From Chitinophagales bacterium (GTDB taxonomy: Bacteria; Bacteroidota; Bacteroidia; Chitinophagales; Chitinophagaceae), in the NCBI GenBank assembly GCA_026936105.1, contig JAIXKI010000015.1, positions 75,498-139,497 on the forward strand: a stretch of 64,000 bases of DNA. The letters are read 5' to 3'. Below the pieces are notes generated by a model. The model was given only the letters and a program-made list of their open reading frames with translations, searched no databases and was not told the origin of the DNA. The position numbers and the translations under genes were made by a program. Of the stretch, positions 16,985 to 26,166 are shown in pieces (the first letter of the stretch is position 1; each line of letters begins with the position of its first letter).

Positions 16985-17533
16985 ATGCAAACAGTCAAAC
17001 ATCCCTGGCACGGGGTATCTGCAGGAGAAAAAGCGCCGCAAATTGTCAATGCATTGATTGAAATTCCCCAGGGTTCCCGTGCTAAATATGAAGTAGATAA
17101 AGCCAGTGGCCTGCTGAAACTGGACCGGGTGATCTATTCTTCCTTTCACTATCCAATTAACTACGGGTTCATTCCGCAAACACTCGGAAAAGACAATGAC
17201 CCGCTGGACATCCTGGTACTCTGTTCCCAGTCCATACAGCCTCTTTGTCTTGTAGAAGCCAGCGTCATCGGTAATATGCAGATGATAGACAGCGGCGTTG
17301 CCGATGATAAGATTATTGCAGTAGCCACAAAAGACCCTTCGGTAAACCACTACACCCGTACAGAAGAGCTGCCACGGCATTTTTTACTGGAGCTCAAAAA
17401 TTTCTTTGAACAATACAAAGTGCTGGAAAATAAAAAAGTGGAAATTGATAATTTTCAGGACACACAAAAAGCCATAAAGATCATTGAAGAAGCTCTTGAT
17501 AATTATTCAAAACATTTTTCCATTTCAAAATAG
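16985..17533 (+). CDS. ppa: Inorganic pyrophosphatase (family I)
   Basis: A 182-residue soluble enzyme that hydrolyses pyrophosphate to phosphate, pulling biosynthetic reactions forward. Family I residues are visible: [15 protein letters not shown], the [15 protein letters not shown] substrate region, the signature [10 protein letters not shown] with metal-binding aspartates, and [12 protein letters not shown] with another Asp pair. Length is typical. Start ATG 16985 sits just after a TACCTTTG box. Confidence 0.95.
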   Translation: MQTVKHPWHGVSAGEKAPQIVNALIEIPQGSRAKYEVDKASGLLKLDRVIYSSFHYPINYGFIPQTLGKDNDPLDILVLCSQSIQPLCLVEASVIGNMQMIDSGVADDKIIAVATKDPSVNHYTRTEELPRHFLLELKNFFEQYKVLENKKVEIDNFQDTQKAIKIIEEALDNYSKHFSISK

Positions 17534-17571
17534 CAAGCCCTTCTATTACCGGGATTTCTTAAATGTAAACT

Positions 17572-18411
17572 ATGACATTACTGACTTTTACGCTGGTCAT
17601 CTTTTTAGGCTCAATGCTGGCCGGCTTTCTGGGTTCTCTCACCGGCCTGGGTGGCGGCATTGTCATCATCCCGATGCTTTCACTGATGTTTGGAGTGGAC
17701 ATACGATATGCCATCGGCACTTCCATTGTTGCGGTCATTGCCACTTCTTCCGGTGCGGCGGCAGCTTATGTAAAAGAAGGCATCACTAATATCCGGTTGG
17801 GTATGTTTTTGGAAATAGCAACCACTATCGGCGCCATAGTCGGAGCGTTCCTTGCCGTTTATGCGCCAACAAATATCATTGCGATCGTCTTTGGCGGCAT
17901 CCTGCTTTTTTCAGCAGCTCTTTCGTTTCAGAAAAAAGTGCATTTCATAAAAAATGAACCGGCCACCGGCTGGGCAAAGGCTTTAAAGCTCAGCAGCAAT
18001 TATCCCGACGTCAACGGTAATAAAATAGAATACTCGGTAAAGAATGTGGGCGGAGGATTTTTTATGATGTGGATCGCAGGAATATTGTCGGGATTATTAG
18101 GCATCGGTTCGGGTGCACTGAAAGTACTGGCTATGGATAATATAATGAAGATTCCGTTTAAAGTTTCCACCACTACCAGTAATTTCATGATCGGCGTAAC
18201 GGCAGCGGCAAGCGCCGTTGTGTATTTTCAGAGAGGTTACATTGATCCGGGCCTTTGTCTCCCCGTTACACTGGGAGTTCTGGCCGGCGCTTTCATGGGC
18301 TCAAGAGTGCTTACCAAAACGCAGACAAAAGGATTGCGTATAGTATTCGCATTTGTGATCACCGTTCTTGCCATAGAAATGATCTATAACGGAGCCACAC
18401 ACAGGATCTGA
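17572..18411 (+). CDS. TauE/SafE family sulfite exporter-like permease
   Basis: A 279-residue inner-membrane protein with about eight hydrophobic segments in two repeats. Each half has the family glycine motif: LGSLTGLGGGIVIIPML near residues 20-36 and LSGLLGIGSGALKVLAM in the second half. TauE/SafE proteins export small sulfur-containing anions such as sulfite or sulfoacetate. It is followed after 15 bp by a DUF1634 gene, a common pairing. The substrate cannot be deduced. Confidence 0.9.
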   Translation: MTLLTFTLVIFLGSMLAGFLGSLTGLGGGIVIIPMLSLMFGVDIRYAIGTSIVAVIATSSGAAAAYVKEGITNIRLGMFLEIATTIGAIVGAFLAVYAPTNIIAIVFGGILLFSAALSFQKKVHFIKNEPATGWAKALKLSSNYPDVNGNKIEYSVKNVGGGFFMMWIAGILSGLLGIGSGALKVLAMDNIMKIPFKVSTTTSNFMIGVTAAASAVVYFQRGYIDPGLCLPVTLGVLAGAFMGSRVLTKTQTKGLRIVFAFVITVLAIEMIYNGATHRI

Positions 18412-18426
18412 TAAAATTTTGAAACA

Positions 18427-18810
18427 ATGATCAGCAACTGGAAAGATAAAAATATTGAGGTCGCATTGGGTAATTTACTTCGCTGGGGGGTGATATTATC
18501 TTCCATCGTAGTGATTGCAGGTGGTATCATTTATCTTTTTCATCATGGCAGTACAAGTCCGGATTATACCACTTTTCACGGATTACTTCTTCCCTTTCAC
18601 AGCATGTCGGAAGTATGGAACGGTGTCATGGAACTGAGAGGAGAAGCGATCATTCAATTAGGCGTCATACTTCTTATTGCTACTCCCATAGCAAGGGTTG
18701 CATTCTCCGTCGTCGGATTTATCTGGGAAAAAGATCTCCTTTACATTTTCCTTACTTTGCTCGTGCTTGGCATTATTCTTACCAGTATGTTTTTGGGCGT
18801 TAAAGGTTAA
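18427..18810 (+). CDS. DUF1634 membrane protein
   Basis: A 127-residue protein with three hydrophobic segments (about 18-36, 74-95, 103-122), matching DUF1634: VALGNLLRWGVILSSIVVIAG, then RGEAIIQLGVILLIATPIAR. DUF1634 proteins nearly always accompany TauE-type permeases and are presumed accessory subunits. The spacing and order here fit that. No direct functional data are known to me. Confidence 0.85.
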   Translation: MISNWKDKNIEVALGNLLRWGVILSSIVVIAGGIIYLFHHGSTSPDYTTFHGLLLPFHSMSEVWNGVMELRGEAIIQLGVILLIATPIARVAFSVVGFIWEKDLLYIFLTLLVLGIILTSMFLGVKG

Positions 18811-18907
18811 ATTACTTTTAAGAATCAGCAGAAGGAAAGCTCACCGTCATTACTTAAAATATACAGTTGGGGTCTGGCGCATGCTTTTCTAACAGTAAAA
18901 AGGCAGT

Positions 18908-18915
18908 TATCTTTG
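18908..18915 (+). promoter_or_regulatory. -7 box TATCTTTG immediately before an exported protein gene
   Basis: An exact TAnnTTTG match ending 6 bp before the ATG at 18922. Transcription would begin at or next to the start codon, so this is a good leaderless-mRNA candidate. Confidence 0.5.
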
Positions 18916-18921
18916 AAGAGA

Positions 18922-19551
18922 ATGAAAAAAATCATATTCATTACCGGATTCTCCTTTTTCATAAATAATTGCTTTGCACAGCAGGCATTAGAACAAGTTG
19001 CAAAATCATATTACCGGTGCGATCCATTTAAACAGGAGACCGGCAGCTTTCTGAAACAACTGATAAACGATCCCACACTTATCAATACCACCATTTTCAG
19101 GCGAACGGATACTTCTCTGTTCTATTTCAAAGGTGAATACAAAAATTTCAATCCTTTCTTTTTTAAGCCTGACCGTACCGTGGTCATCCTTTCAGAAAAA
19201 GAACTGCTCCTCAACGATTCCCTTAATCTTACTGACACCATCTTTACTTATCAGATAGCAGGATATATAGGTGAAGGAAAAAATTCAGTGCATGATGTGA
19301 AACAGGAATTCAAAAAATTCGATCATAAATACTTAAAGAAATTCTCTTCCAGCGAGCTCTCGGAACTGAGATCGGGAGATCTTGTTTATGGCGCCATCAG
19401 GAATTATTATGTTGCCTTTACCAATTTATCACCATTGACTGCCGCATGGCAGGAAATTAGCAGCACGCATGAGAGTGTTTTTGTGATCACACTGCGGTTC
19501 AAGATGTACGATAATGTGGCCGTATTACCAATAACGACGGATGGCTTTTAG
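18922..19551 (+). CDS. Exported protein of unknown function
   Basis: A 209-residue protein with a signal peptide (KKIIFITGFSFFINNCFAQQ, cleavage near residue 20) and no recognised domain. It is rich in Phe and Asn with mixed beta character, as in periplasmic Bacteroidota proteins. Start chosen at ATG 18922; an in-frame TTG at 18913 would lie inside the -7 box. Its last 27 bp overlap the end of the convergent NlpC/P60 gene, so the two messages can pair at their 3' ends. Confidence 0.6.
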   Translation: MKKIIFITGFSFFINNCFAQQALEQVAKSYYRCDPFKQETGSFLKQLINDPTLINTTIFRRTDTSLFYFKGEYKNFNPFFFKPDRTVVILSEKELLLNDSLNLTDTIFTYQIAGYIGEGKNSVHDVKQEFKKFDHKYLKKFSSSELSELRSGDLVYGAIRNYYVAFTNLSPLTAAWQEISSTHESVFVITLRFKMYDNVAVLPITTDGF

Positions 19552-20289
19552 CTTATGAGTTCTTTTCCCTGTTTCAGAATTGATAATCCCTTTTTTCGTA
19601 ATGGTATCTATCCTCACTTTGCCCGAAGAATGAATGATCTGTTCATTGCCCAGAAGTATTCCCACATGAACGATCTCTTCTTTATCATTGAAAAAAGCAA
19701 GATCGCCGGTCCGGGCATCTTTTAGTTTGCTGACCCTATCTCCTTTTTGCACCTGCTGCCAGGCATCACGGGGCAGGTCGATACCCATCATCTTAAAAAT
19801 GGTTTTGGCAAAGCCGCTGCAATCCACTCCCAAAATGGTCCTTCCACCCCAGAGGTAAGGCGCATTCAGCCATGGCATGGAAAGTTTTTTCACCACATCC
19901 TCATCAGGAATCACCTCATCTCTCTTTATTTTGTTTCCAGTAAAACCATATTCAAAATTCCCGAATTTTCCCCCGGTATCTTCAAAGCCCAATAATGAAG
20001 CTCCGGCTGAAATATGCATTTTCTGCCCACCGGTCTCTATCTCACTCAACAGGTCTGCACTCACCCATGGGCTTTTTTGATAAGCAAGGCTTCCGTCTAT
20101 TTCTTCAAGATGTGAAACAGTGATCCATCCTTCATAGTTATCGGGAATGGATTTTACCCATGCCCATTTTCTTTTTTCTTTCAATACGAACATGGTCTCG
20201 CCAAACAGAATTTGATTGACAATTTCACTTTTATGAGAAGCTCTTTTCCGCACCGGGGAAGCCGGTACTTTACAGGCAGCATATTCCAT
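19525..20289 (-). CDS. NlpC/P60 (C40) cell-wall peptidase with SH3b domain
   Basis: A 254-residue protein. An N-terminal bacterial SH3 domain (about 1-65; PASPVRKRASHKSEIVNQIL) and a linker precede an NlpC/P60 domain (about 120-250). Catalytic residues are visible: Cys in GVDCSGFAKTIF, His in IVHVGILLGNEQ, and the third polar residue near IIHSSGKV. It would cut stem peptides of peptidoglycan, probably gamma-D-Glu to diamino acid. No classical signal peptide is evident from ATG 20289, so it may act in the cytoplasm on recycled muropeptides (YkfC-like). Confidence 0.88.
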   Translation of the reverse strand: MEYAACKVPASPVRKRASHKSEIVNQILFGETMFVLKEKRKWAWVKSIPDNYEGWITVSHLEEIDGSLAYQKSPWVSADLLSEIETGGQKMHISAGASLLGFEDTGGKFGNFEYGFTGNKIKRDEVIPDEDVVKKLSMPWLNAPYLWGGRTILGVDCSGFAKTIFKMMGIDLPRDAWQQVQKGDRVSKLKDARTGDLAFFNDKEEIVHVGILLGNEQIIHSSGKVRIDTITKKGIINSETGKRTHKLKAIRRYW

Positions 20290-20386
20290 ATTCAGGAGTT
20301 TTCTTTTTTAGGAAACTTCGTGCAAAATAATGTGAAATCACGTTGAATTTGCATCTTAATAAAAGTAAATTAATTACATTACTTCT

Positions 20387-20986
20387 GTGAATACAGAAAA
20401 ATACCAACAGCTTACCGATCAGCAATTGCTGGAGCGTTTTTATGCCGACGGCAATAATGAGTGGCTGGGTATTTTGCTGCAACGCTATACACTCCTGCTT
20501 TTGGGTCTTTGTATGAAATATCTGAAGAATGAAGAACAGGCAAAGGACAGTGTGCAGCAGATATTCCTGAAAGTGATCAGCGAGATGAGGAAATATAAGG
20601 TAGAGTATTTCAAGTCATGGATCTACATGGTGGCAAAAAATCATTGCCTGATGATACTCCGGGGCAACCAGGGGAAAAAACCTTCAGAAATATCAGATCA
20701 GATGAGGATTGCGGCTACGGATGAAGAATTGGACAAACAATTAATCATTCAGAACGATCACTCCCTGGACCTTATGGAAAAAGCGCTTACCGAACTGAAT
20801 CATGAGCAGCAGCAATGCATAACTTTGTTTTACCTGAATAAAAAAAGTTATCAGGAGATCAGCCAGGCCACAGGGTATAGCCTGCTGCAGGTGAAAAGTT
20901 ATATTCAAAATGGAAAAAGAAATCTGAGAATATTGATCGAGAAAAAATTAAAAGAAGAAAAAGATAATAACAGACATGCAGGATAA
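20387..20986 (+). CDS. ECF-type RNA polymerase sigma-70 factor
   Basis: A 199-residue sigma factor. Region 2 is at about 25-95 (LGLCMKYLKNEEQAKDSVQQ, FKSWIYMVAKNHCL), and region 4 at about 130-190 (LNHEQQQCITLFYL, SYQEISQATGYSLLQVKSYI, GKRNLR). It starts at GTG 20387; the LTDQQLLERF motif of this group follows soon after. The next gene overlaps by 11 bp and encodes a one-helix membrane protein, the usual anti-sigma position. Target genes cannot be read from the sequence. Confidence 0.9.
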   Translation: MNTEKYQQLTDQQLLERFYADGNNEWLGILLQRYTLLLLGLCMKYLKNEEQAKDSVQQIFLKVISEMRKYKVEYFKSWIYMVAKNHCLMILRGNQGKKPSEISDQMRIAATDEELDKQLIIQNDHSLDLMEKALTELNHEQQQCITLFYLNKKSYQEISQATGYSLLQVKSYIQNGKRNLRILIEKKLKEEKDNNRHAG

Positions 20987-21335
20987 TTTAAAAGACATAT
21001 TATCACATCTTTCCACCGAGATAGACCAGGAAACCTTATTGCGTTACCTGCAAGGCAAACTCTCGGGGGATAAACTGCATGAGGTGGAAAAGATCCTTTT
21101 GGAAAATGATTTTGCCAGCGAAGCACTGGAAGGCCTGCAGCAATTCCGCGACAAACAGCAATTGAATTACACCGTTGAAAAACTGAACCGTGACCTGAAA
21201 AAAAAGCTGGAGCTAAAGAAAAAACGCAGAAGAAAACCGGAGCTTACCGACCAGTCATGGCTCTACATAACCATTCTGATCCTTATTCTTCTTATCGTGA
21301 TCAGCTATATCGTCGTAAACAAAATGATGCATTGA
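20976..21335 (+). CDS. Anti-sigma-factor-like single-pass membrane protein
   Basis: A 119-residue protein: an N-terminal helical part (about 10-60; QETLLRYLQGKLSGDKLHEV, LENDFASEALEGL) typical of small Bacteroidota anti-sigma domains, a very basic stretch (KKKLELKKKRRRK), and one membrane helix (about 92-114), leaving almost nothing outside. The zinc HxxxCxxC motif is missing. Overlap with the sigma gene supports an anti-sigma role. With no periplasmic sensor domain, a further partner would have to sense the signal. Confidence 0.7.
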   Translation: MQDNLKDILSHLSTEIDQETLLRYLQGKLSGDKLHEVEKILLENDFASEALEGLQQFRDKQQLNYTVEKLNRDLKKKLELKKKRRRKPELTDQSWLYITILILILLIVISYIVVNKMMH

Positions 21336-21512
21336 TGAGATGGCGCTACGCCAAACCGCAGAATCGAACCGGAGTTTCTTTCTTTTTTGTCACAAATTCT
21401 TCACTCTGGCGGGGTCAATTTGACATGAATCATTGATTTCTTCTCATTACAGAGAACAATTAAAGCTTAAAATTGTAATTATGGATACTTTCACCATCTA
21501 TTCATTTTCATA

Positions 21513-21992
21513 ATGCACTGGACCTCTGAAATTGAAATGAAAGGGCAAACGGTTTATGTTTTACATGATCATGAAAAGACTTTGCTCACATTGGAATTTC
21601 ACAGGTCAACAAGTTGGGTAAGAGTACGATCGGGTAAAGAAGAAAGAGTTCTTCTCATTCAACTGCAGGGGCTGCTCAGAAAAAAAGCAATGCTGAAAAA
21701 TGAATACGGCGTAGCGATTGGTGAACTACGCCATGATAAAGGAGAACATTTTATCGAGGTCAATAACAAGAAATACCACTATCAGTTAACTATGGAGGCA
21801 AATCCTGAAATACGGATCACCCGTAACCGCGGTAAAGTCCTGCTCACTGTTTGCAGCCTGGCGCTTGATCCTATTTATTTTTCAAAAAAGAAAAAACTTC
21901 CTGCCAAACTCGAAGCGGGAATGCTGCTTTCCTTATGCTGGTATCTTTCTAAAACCATCAAGACAAAAGAAGTGACTGAAACTGCGCTGTAA
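21513..21992 (+). CDS. Conserved hypothetical protein, unknown
   Basis: A 159-residue, basic, signal-less protein with many short beta strands (KGQTVYVLHDHEKTLLTLEF, MLKNEYGVAIGELRHDKGEH) and a hydrophobic C-terminal part (LEAGMLLSLCWYLSK). The repeat-strand pattern resembles a tubby/LURP-one-like barrel, but I cannot assign it. Preceded by a 177-bp gap. Coding is likely because codon use and spacing match its neighbours. Confidence 0.5.
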   Translation: MHWTSEIEMKGQTVYVLHDHEKTLLTLEFHRSTSWVRVRSGKEERVLLIQLQGLLRKKAMLKNEYGVAIGELRHDKGEHFIEVNNKKYHYQLTMEANPEIRITRNRGKVLLTVCSLALDPIYFSKKKKLPAKLEAGMLLSLCWYLSKTIKTKEVTETAL

Positions 21993-22002
21993 TCCGAAAA
22001 TC

Positions 22003-23379
22003 TTAAAGTTCATTCCATACGCTTTTCGCAAAATCTTCCAAAGAAGGATCCCTGGCGCCCATCAGCAGGATCACACAATCGCCGGTAAGATGAGGCCTTA
22101 CATTTTTCAAAAACTCTTTTCTGTCAGGCACAAAAAAGGCAGGCTTATCCATTTTTCTCAGATCACTGACGAGGTCACCGGCAGAGATGGATTTCTTTGC
22201 GGTACCGCCTGCATAAAATATCTCACTCATCCAAATTTCATCATCGGGACGTAAGGCTTCAGAAAGTTCTTTTACAAAATCATTTCTCAGAAATTTGGTA
22301 GGGCCATAACCGTGCGGTTGAAACCAGGCGATCACTTTTGAAGCAACCGGCTGGCAGGCTTTGATAGCTGCGGCACACTTTACCGGATTGTGAGCAAAAT
22401 CATCAATTACCCAAACTCCGTTTTTATTTCCCAGTACCTTATGCCGGCGATAGATACCTTCATAGTTTTTTAAAGCATCGGCACAGGCGGCCAGATCCAC
22501 TCCCAGATAATTGGCAACTGCTGCCGAAGCAATCGCATTTTCCATATTATGCCTGCCCAGCAATTTCAACTCAAACGGAACTCCGTTCACTTTGAAAGAA
22601 ATGTTTAATCCTTTCTGCTCAAAACCGGAAGCTTTGTATCCTGCTTCCACTTCGGTGTCAGGAGAAAAATCATGACGGACATCCTGAGATAATCCTTTTG
22701 CGAGAGCATTGGAGCGGTTCACGATGAATACATTGCTGTTCTGTCTGAACGTACTGAATATCTCCATTAATGTTTCGATCTCTTTATGATCTTTATCCAC
22801 ATTCAATAACACTCCTATTTCCGGATGGTATTGCACTATGGAGCCATCACTTTCATCAGCTTCTATCACCAGCCATTCTCCCGTGCCCACCTTTGCATTT
22901 CCGATCTTTCCTTTCTTGATCAATGCAGTCAGGCCCGCGCCACTAATGATGCCCGGACCCAGGCCGGCATATTCCAGAATATCAAATAGCATGGCGCTTG
23001 TAGTGCTTTTTCCGCTGGTGCCACCGATGGCAATGGTCTTTTTACTTTTTGCGATCAATGCCAGCAATTCTGCCCTTCTTATGACGGGAATATTCAACTG
23101 TTTTGCTTTGATCATCTCTGTCACCGTGTCTTCCACTGCCGTGGACGCGACCACAAGATCTGTTTCTCCGGTTATTCCCTGTCCATCCTGAACGTAACAC
23201 CGGATACCTTCCTCTTCCAGTTTTGATTTAATATCATTATATTCTCCCGGCTTGAAAAAACGATCGCTGCCCGATACATTTTTCCCATTACCTTTCAGAT
23301 ACTGGGCTAAAGCGCTCATTCCGCTTCCTGCAATGCCAATGAAAAAAGGGCTTTGAAAACTGTCTAATGACGTGATCAT
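22003..23379 (-). CDS. MurC/Mpl-like Mur ligase with altered motifs
   Basis: A 458-residue three-domain Mur ligase: an N-terminal Rossmann part (FIGIAGSGMSALAQYLKGNG), a central ATPase (GTSGKSTTSAML at about 118-129; LNVDKDHKE) and a C-terminal domain (DDFAHNPVKCAAAIKA). The order fits MurC or Mpl (UDP-MurNAc-L-Ala ligase or murein-peptide ligase). Key positions differ: the GTHGKTTT loop is GTSGKSTT, the HHP of DDxxHHP is HNP, and QPHRYTRT is QPHGYGPT. It is far from any division/cell-wall cluster. So it is probably a paralogue, perhaps for recycling or another substrate, rather than the essential MurC. Confidence 0.75.
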   Translation of the reverse strand: MITSLDSFQSPFFIGIAGSGMSALAQYLKGNGKNVSGSDRFFKPGEYNDIKSKLEEEGIRCYVQDGQGITGETDLVVASTAVEDTVTEMIKAKQLNIPVIRRAELLALIAKSKKTIAIGGTSGKSTTSAMLFDILEYAGLGPGIISGAGLTALIKKGKIGNAKVGTGEWLVIEADESDGSIVQYHPEIGVLLNVDKDHKEIETLMEIFSTFRQNSNVFIVNRSNALAKGLSQDVRHDFSPDTEVEAGYKASGFEQKGLNISFKVNGVPFELKLLGRHNMENAIASAAVANYLGVDLAACADALKNYEGIYRRHKVLGNKNGVWVIDDFAHNPVKCAAAIKACQPVASKVIAWFQPHGYGPTKFLRNDFVKELSEALRPDDEIWMSEIFYAGGTAKKSISAGDLVSDLRKMDKPAFFVPDRKEFLKNVRPHLTGDCVILLMGARDPSLEDFAKSVWNEL

Positions 23380-23535
23380 AATGCAAAGAAAAGATAATCT
23401 GTATTATTCGTGAATTTACTCCTCATGCTACCGGACATCTTACGGAACTTACGAATGTATGAATTGAATTTTACCGCTCTTACCATGATATGCTGTAATT
23501 ATAAAATTGATAACATCCGTCGCTTTATATTCGTT

Positions 23536-23543
23536 TACTTTTG
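23536..23543 (+). promoter_or_regulatory. -7 box TACTTTTG for the beta-barrel receptor gene
   Basis: An exact TAnnTTTG match 29 bp before the ATG at 23573. A TTG at 23507-23509 is too far upstream to be a standard -33 element. Confidence 0.45.
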
Positions 23544-23572
23544 CCCTCTGCTATTACAGAAAGATAGAACTC

Positions 23573-25993
23573 ATGAGATCCATTATGACCCATTTAAGAA
23601 AGAACTGTACCCTTTCACTTCTATTTTTGACAATCCTATTCACACAGCAGTTGACAGCACAGGAAACTCTTGTCACAATTAAAGTCGTTAATACAAAAAA
23701 AGAAGCTGTCCCTTTTGCAACTATAAATCTTTTCAATAAAGCAGATTCCACTCTGGATCAAAGTAAAGTTGCCGATAGTAGCGGAGAATCAGAGTTCAGA
23801 CTAAAGAAAGGCCATTACACTGTCAATATCAGTTCGGTGAACTACCAGTTCCTGGAAAAGCGGATTAACATTACAGCCAATCAAAGACATTTTACATTCA
23901 CTGTAGAAGAACTGCCTAAGACGTTGACAGGAGTCACTATCACTACTTCGAGGCCGTTGATGCGCCAGGAAGATGATAAAACAGTGGTGGATCCTGAAAA
24001 CCTGGTGGCCATGTCAACCAACGGGTATGAAGTTCTGGAAAAAACTCCGGGTCTGTTCATAGACCAGGACGGAAATATTTATATCAGCAGTATGACACCT
24101 GCCACGGTGTACATCAACGGGCGTGACATGAAAATGAGCGCCGATGACATGGCAACTTTGTTGAAAAATCTCCCGCCCAATGCCATCTCAAAGATCGAGA
24201 TCATGCGTACGCCTTCGGCAAAATATGATGCAACCAGTTCCGGAGGAATAGTGAATGTAGTATTACGCCGGGGTGTGAAGATCGGAAAGACAGGCAGCAT
24301 CAATGCAGGAATGCAACAAGGAGTCTATGGAAATCAATTCATCGGATTCAGCCTGAATAATAATGACGGAAAAAGAAACTCTTACATCAATCTTAATTAC
24401 GGCAGCCGCAACCGCTATCAAACCACTGTTACCAACCGCTGGTTCGCTGTAGATTCACTGCTAAGCCAGAATGCAAGGACCAAATATCCAACGCATTATT
24501 TTTATGCAGGATACGGAATAGGCGATTCCCTTGGGAAAAACTGGGATGTGAGTTTCTCCGGAAACATATCCTATAATAATTTTAATAACACCACCAACAA
24601 CGAAAGCACAATAGAAAAAGAAAGCATTTCAAAACCACTTGCCGATAATCTGAACCGGGTAAATAACAATGGGAATTCCCTGACCATCAATAATGGCATA
24701 GATGCTAAAATGAAAATTGATTCCACAGGTTCTGAATGGGACAATACAATCTTCTATACTAATTCGCATAACCTGACGAACCAGGTTTTCTCCACAGAAT
24801 ATTTTTTCCCCGTTCTTCCTTCTACCGCCGGCGATGGCAGCGGGAAGACCAACCGGAATTATTTTTATGTCACATCAGACCTGAAGCTGAAAACTAAGAA
24901 CAGGTTCACCTTTGAGACCGGCATAAAATCATCTTTAAACAGATTTGAGAACAAAACAAATTATTTCACTGAGTCAGGCAGTATTCGTACAAAGGACCCC
25001 TCCAGGACGAATACTTTCCATTATACCGAGAATATTAATTCTGCTTACGTGCAGGGGTCTCAGACCTTCGGAAAAGACATCATTCTGAAAGCAGGTGTCC
25101 GCTTTGAAAACACCAATATGGATGGCAGGCAACTGATCCCTTACGATACTTCTTTTACCATTCACCGCACCGATCTTTTCCCTTATGTTTTTCTGAGTAA
25201 AAACATTATGCAGATCGCAGGATATGATCTTCGTGCCTACTTAGTGTATCGCCGCACCATCAGCCGCCCTTCTTACAGTTTCCTGAATCCTTTTCCCAGA
25301 TATGTGGATCAGTATATGTATGAAACAGGAAACCCTTCCCTGCGTCCGCAGTTCACTCAAAACTACGAAGCCAACATCAGTATTGATGAACGCCCTGTTG
25401 CAGCCATCGGCATCAACGACACCTGGGATATTTTCACCAACGTAACTTATCAGTCTGATACCAGCAAGAGTGTAGCTTACAGAACTTATGACAACCTCGG
25501 CAATAATAAAGAACTTTATTTAAGAGCGCTGGCTGCCATCCCTCCCGGAAAAAGATATTTTTTTGTGATCGTGGCGCAATACAATCACAATTTTTACCAG
25601 GGACAATATGAAAACCAGCCCCTCTCCTATAAAAAAGGAAGCTGGACATTTTTCACTTATCAGTCACTCAAACTGGGAAAACATTCCCAATTATCATTGC
25701 ATGGTTTCATGAGATTAAAGGGCCAGCAGCAATTTTATGAACTGAGCCCTTTTGGATCGCTGAATGCAAGTATCAACAGAAAATTTCTGAAAGACAAACT
25801 GACCATCACCCTGAGTATGAACGATATTTTCTTTACCAATAAAAATGATTTTACCATACATCAGGGAAGCATCAATGCTTTCGGGAGCAGGCAAAATGAC
25901 AGCAGAAGAGGAGGACTCAATATCCGCTACAATTTCGGAATACAAAGGAAAGCAAAGGAAGAAAAGAAATTTCCGGACATCGAATCCCAGTAA
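23573..25993 (+). CDS. TonB-dependent receptor-like outer-membrane beta-barrel protein
   Basis: An 806-residue protein from ATG 23573 (ATG 23585 also possible). Signal peptide ends near QLTAQ; then a carboxypeptidase-regulatory-like domain (about 33-115), a plug (about 125-225; TPATVYINGRDMKMSADDMA, KIEIMRTPSAKYDATSSGG) and a C-terminal barrel of the outer-membrane beta-barrel family 3 type (YRRTISRPSYSFLNPFPRYVD). Proteins of this group import or bind unknown ligands; no SusD or anti-sigma partner is adjacent. An upstream TTG would put the -7 box inside the gene, so it was not used. Confidence 0.87.
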   Translation: MRSIMTHLRKNCTLSLLFLTILFTQQLTAQETLVTIKVVNTKKEAVPFATINLFNKADSTLDQSKVADSSGESEFRLKKGHYTVNISSVNYQFLEKRINITANQRHFTFTVEELPKTLTGVTITTSRPLMRQEDDKTVVDPENLVAMSTNGYEVLEKTPGLFIDQDGNIYISSMTPATVYINGRDMKMSADDMATLLKNLPPNAISKIEIMRTPSAKYDATSSGGIVNVVLRRGVKIGKTGSINAGMQQGVYGNQFIGFSLNNNDGKRNSYINLNYGSRNRYQTTVTNRWFAVDSLLSQNARTKYPTHYFYAGYGIGDSLGKNWDVSFSGNISYNNFNNTTNNESTIEKESISKPLADNLNRVNNNGNSLTINNGIDAKMKIDSTGSEWDNTIFYTNSHNLTNQVFSTEYFFPVLPSTAGDGSGKTNRNYFYVTSDLKLKTKNRFTFETGIKSSLNRFENKTNYFTESGSIRTKDPSRTNTFHYTENINSAYVQGSQTFGKDIILKAGVRFENTNMDGRQLIPYDTSFTIHRTDLFPYVFLSKNIMQIAGYDLRAYLVYRRTISRPSYSFLNPFPRYVDQYMYETGNPSLRPQFTQNYEANISIDERPVAAIGINDTWDIFTNVTYQSDTSKSVAYRTYDNLGNNKELYLRALAAIPPGKRYFFVIVAQYNHNFYQGQYENQPLSYKKGSWTFFTYQSLKLGKHSQLSLHGFMRLKGQQQFYELSPFGSLNASINRKFLKDKLTITLSMNDIFFTNKNDFTIHQGSINAFGSRQNDSRRGGLNIRYNFGIQRKAKEEKKFPDIESQ

Positions 25994-26143
25994 ATGAGAT
26001 CAGAATACAGCATTTTGTTTTGATCATAAGTCAGCACTTTATATATTCCTTGATGTTAATGCATCTTTTTACTAAGGGCAGTGATCAATATTCTGAATTT
26101 CAAATTTGACCGGATTTTTCTTTTCCACTTTTCCCATTGTAGT

Positions 26144-26151
26144 TATCTTTA
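26144..26151 (+). promoter_or_regulatory. -7-like box TATCTTTA for pafA
   Basis: TATCTTTA lies 15 bp before the ATG at 26167 and is followed by an A-rich leader. PafA genes are often phosphate-controlled, but I see no recognisable Pho box. Confidence 0.45.
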
Positions 26152-26166
26152 AAAAAAAATTTAGTA

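Noticed and set aside
23410-23682. 90-codon frame at the start of the beta-barrel receptor gene
   Set aside because: It overlaps the -7 box and the receptor's signal peptide in another frame and has no own support.
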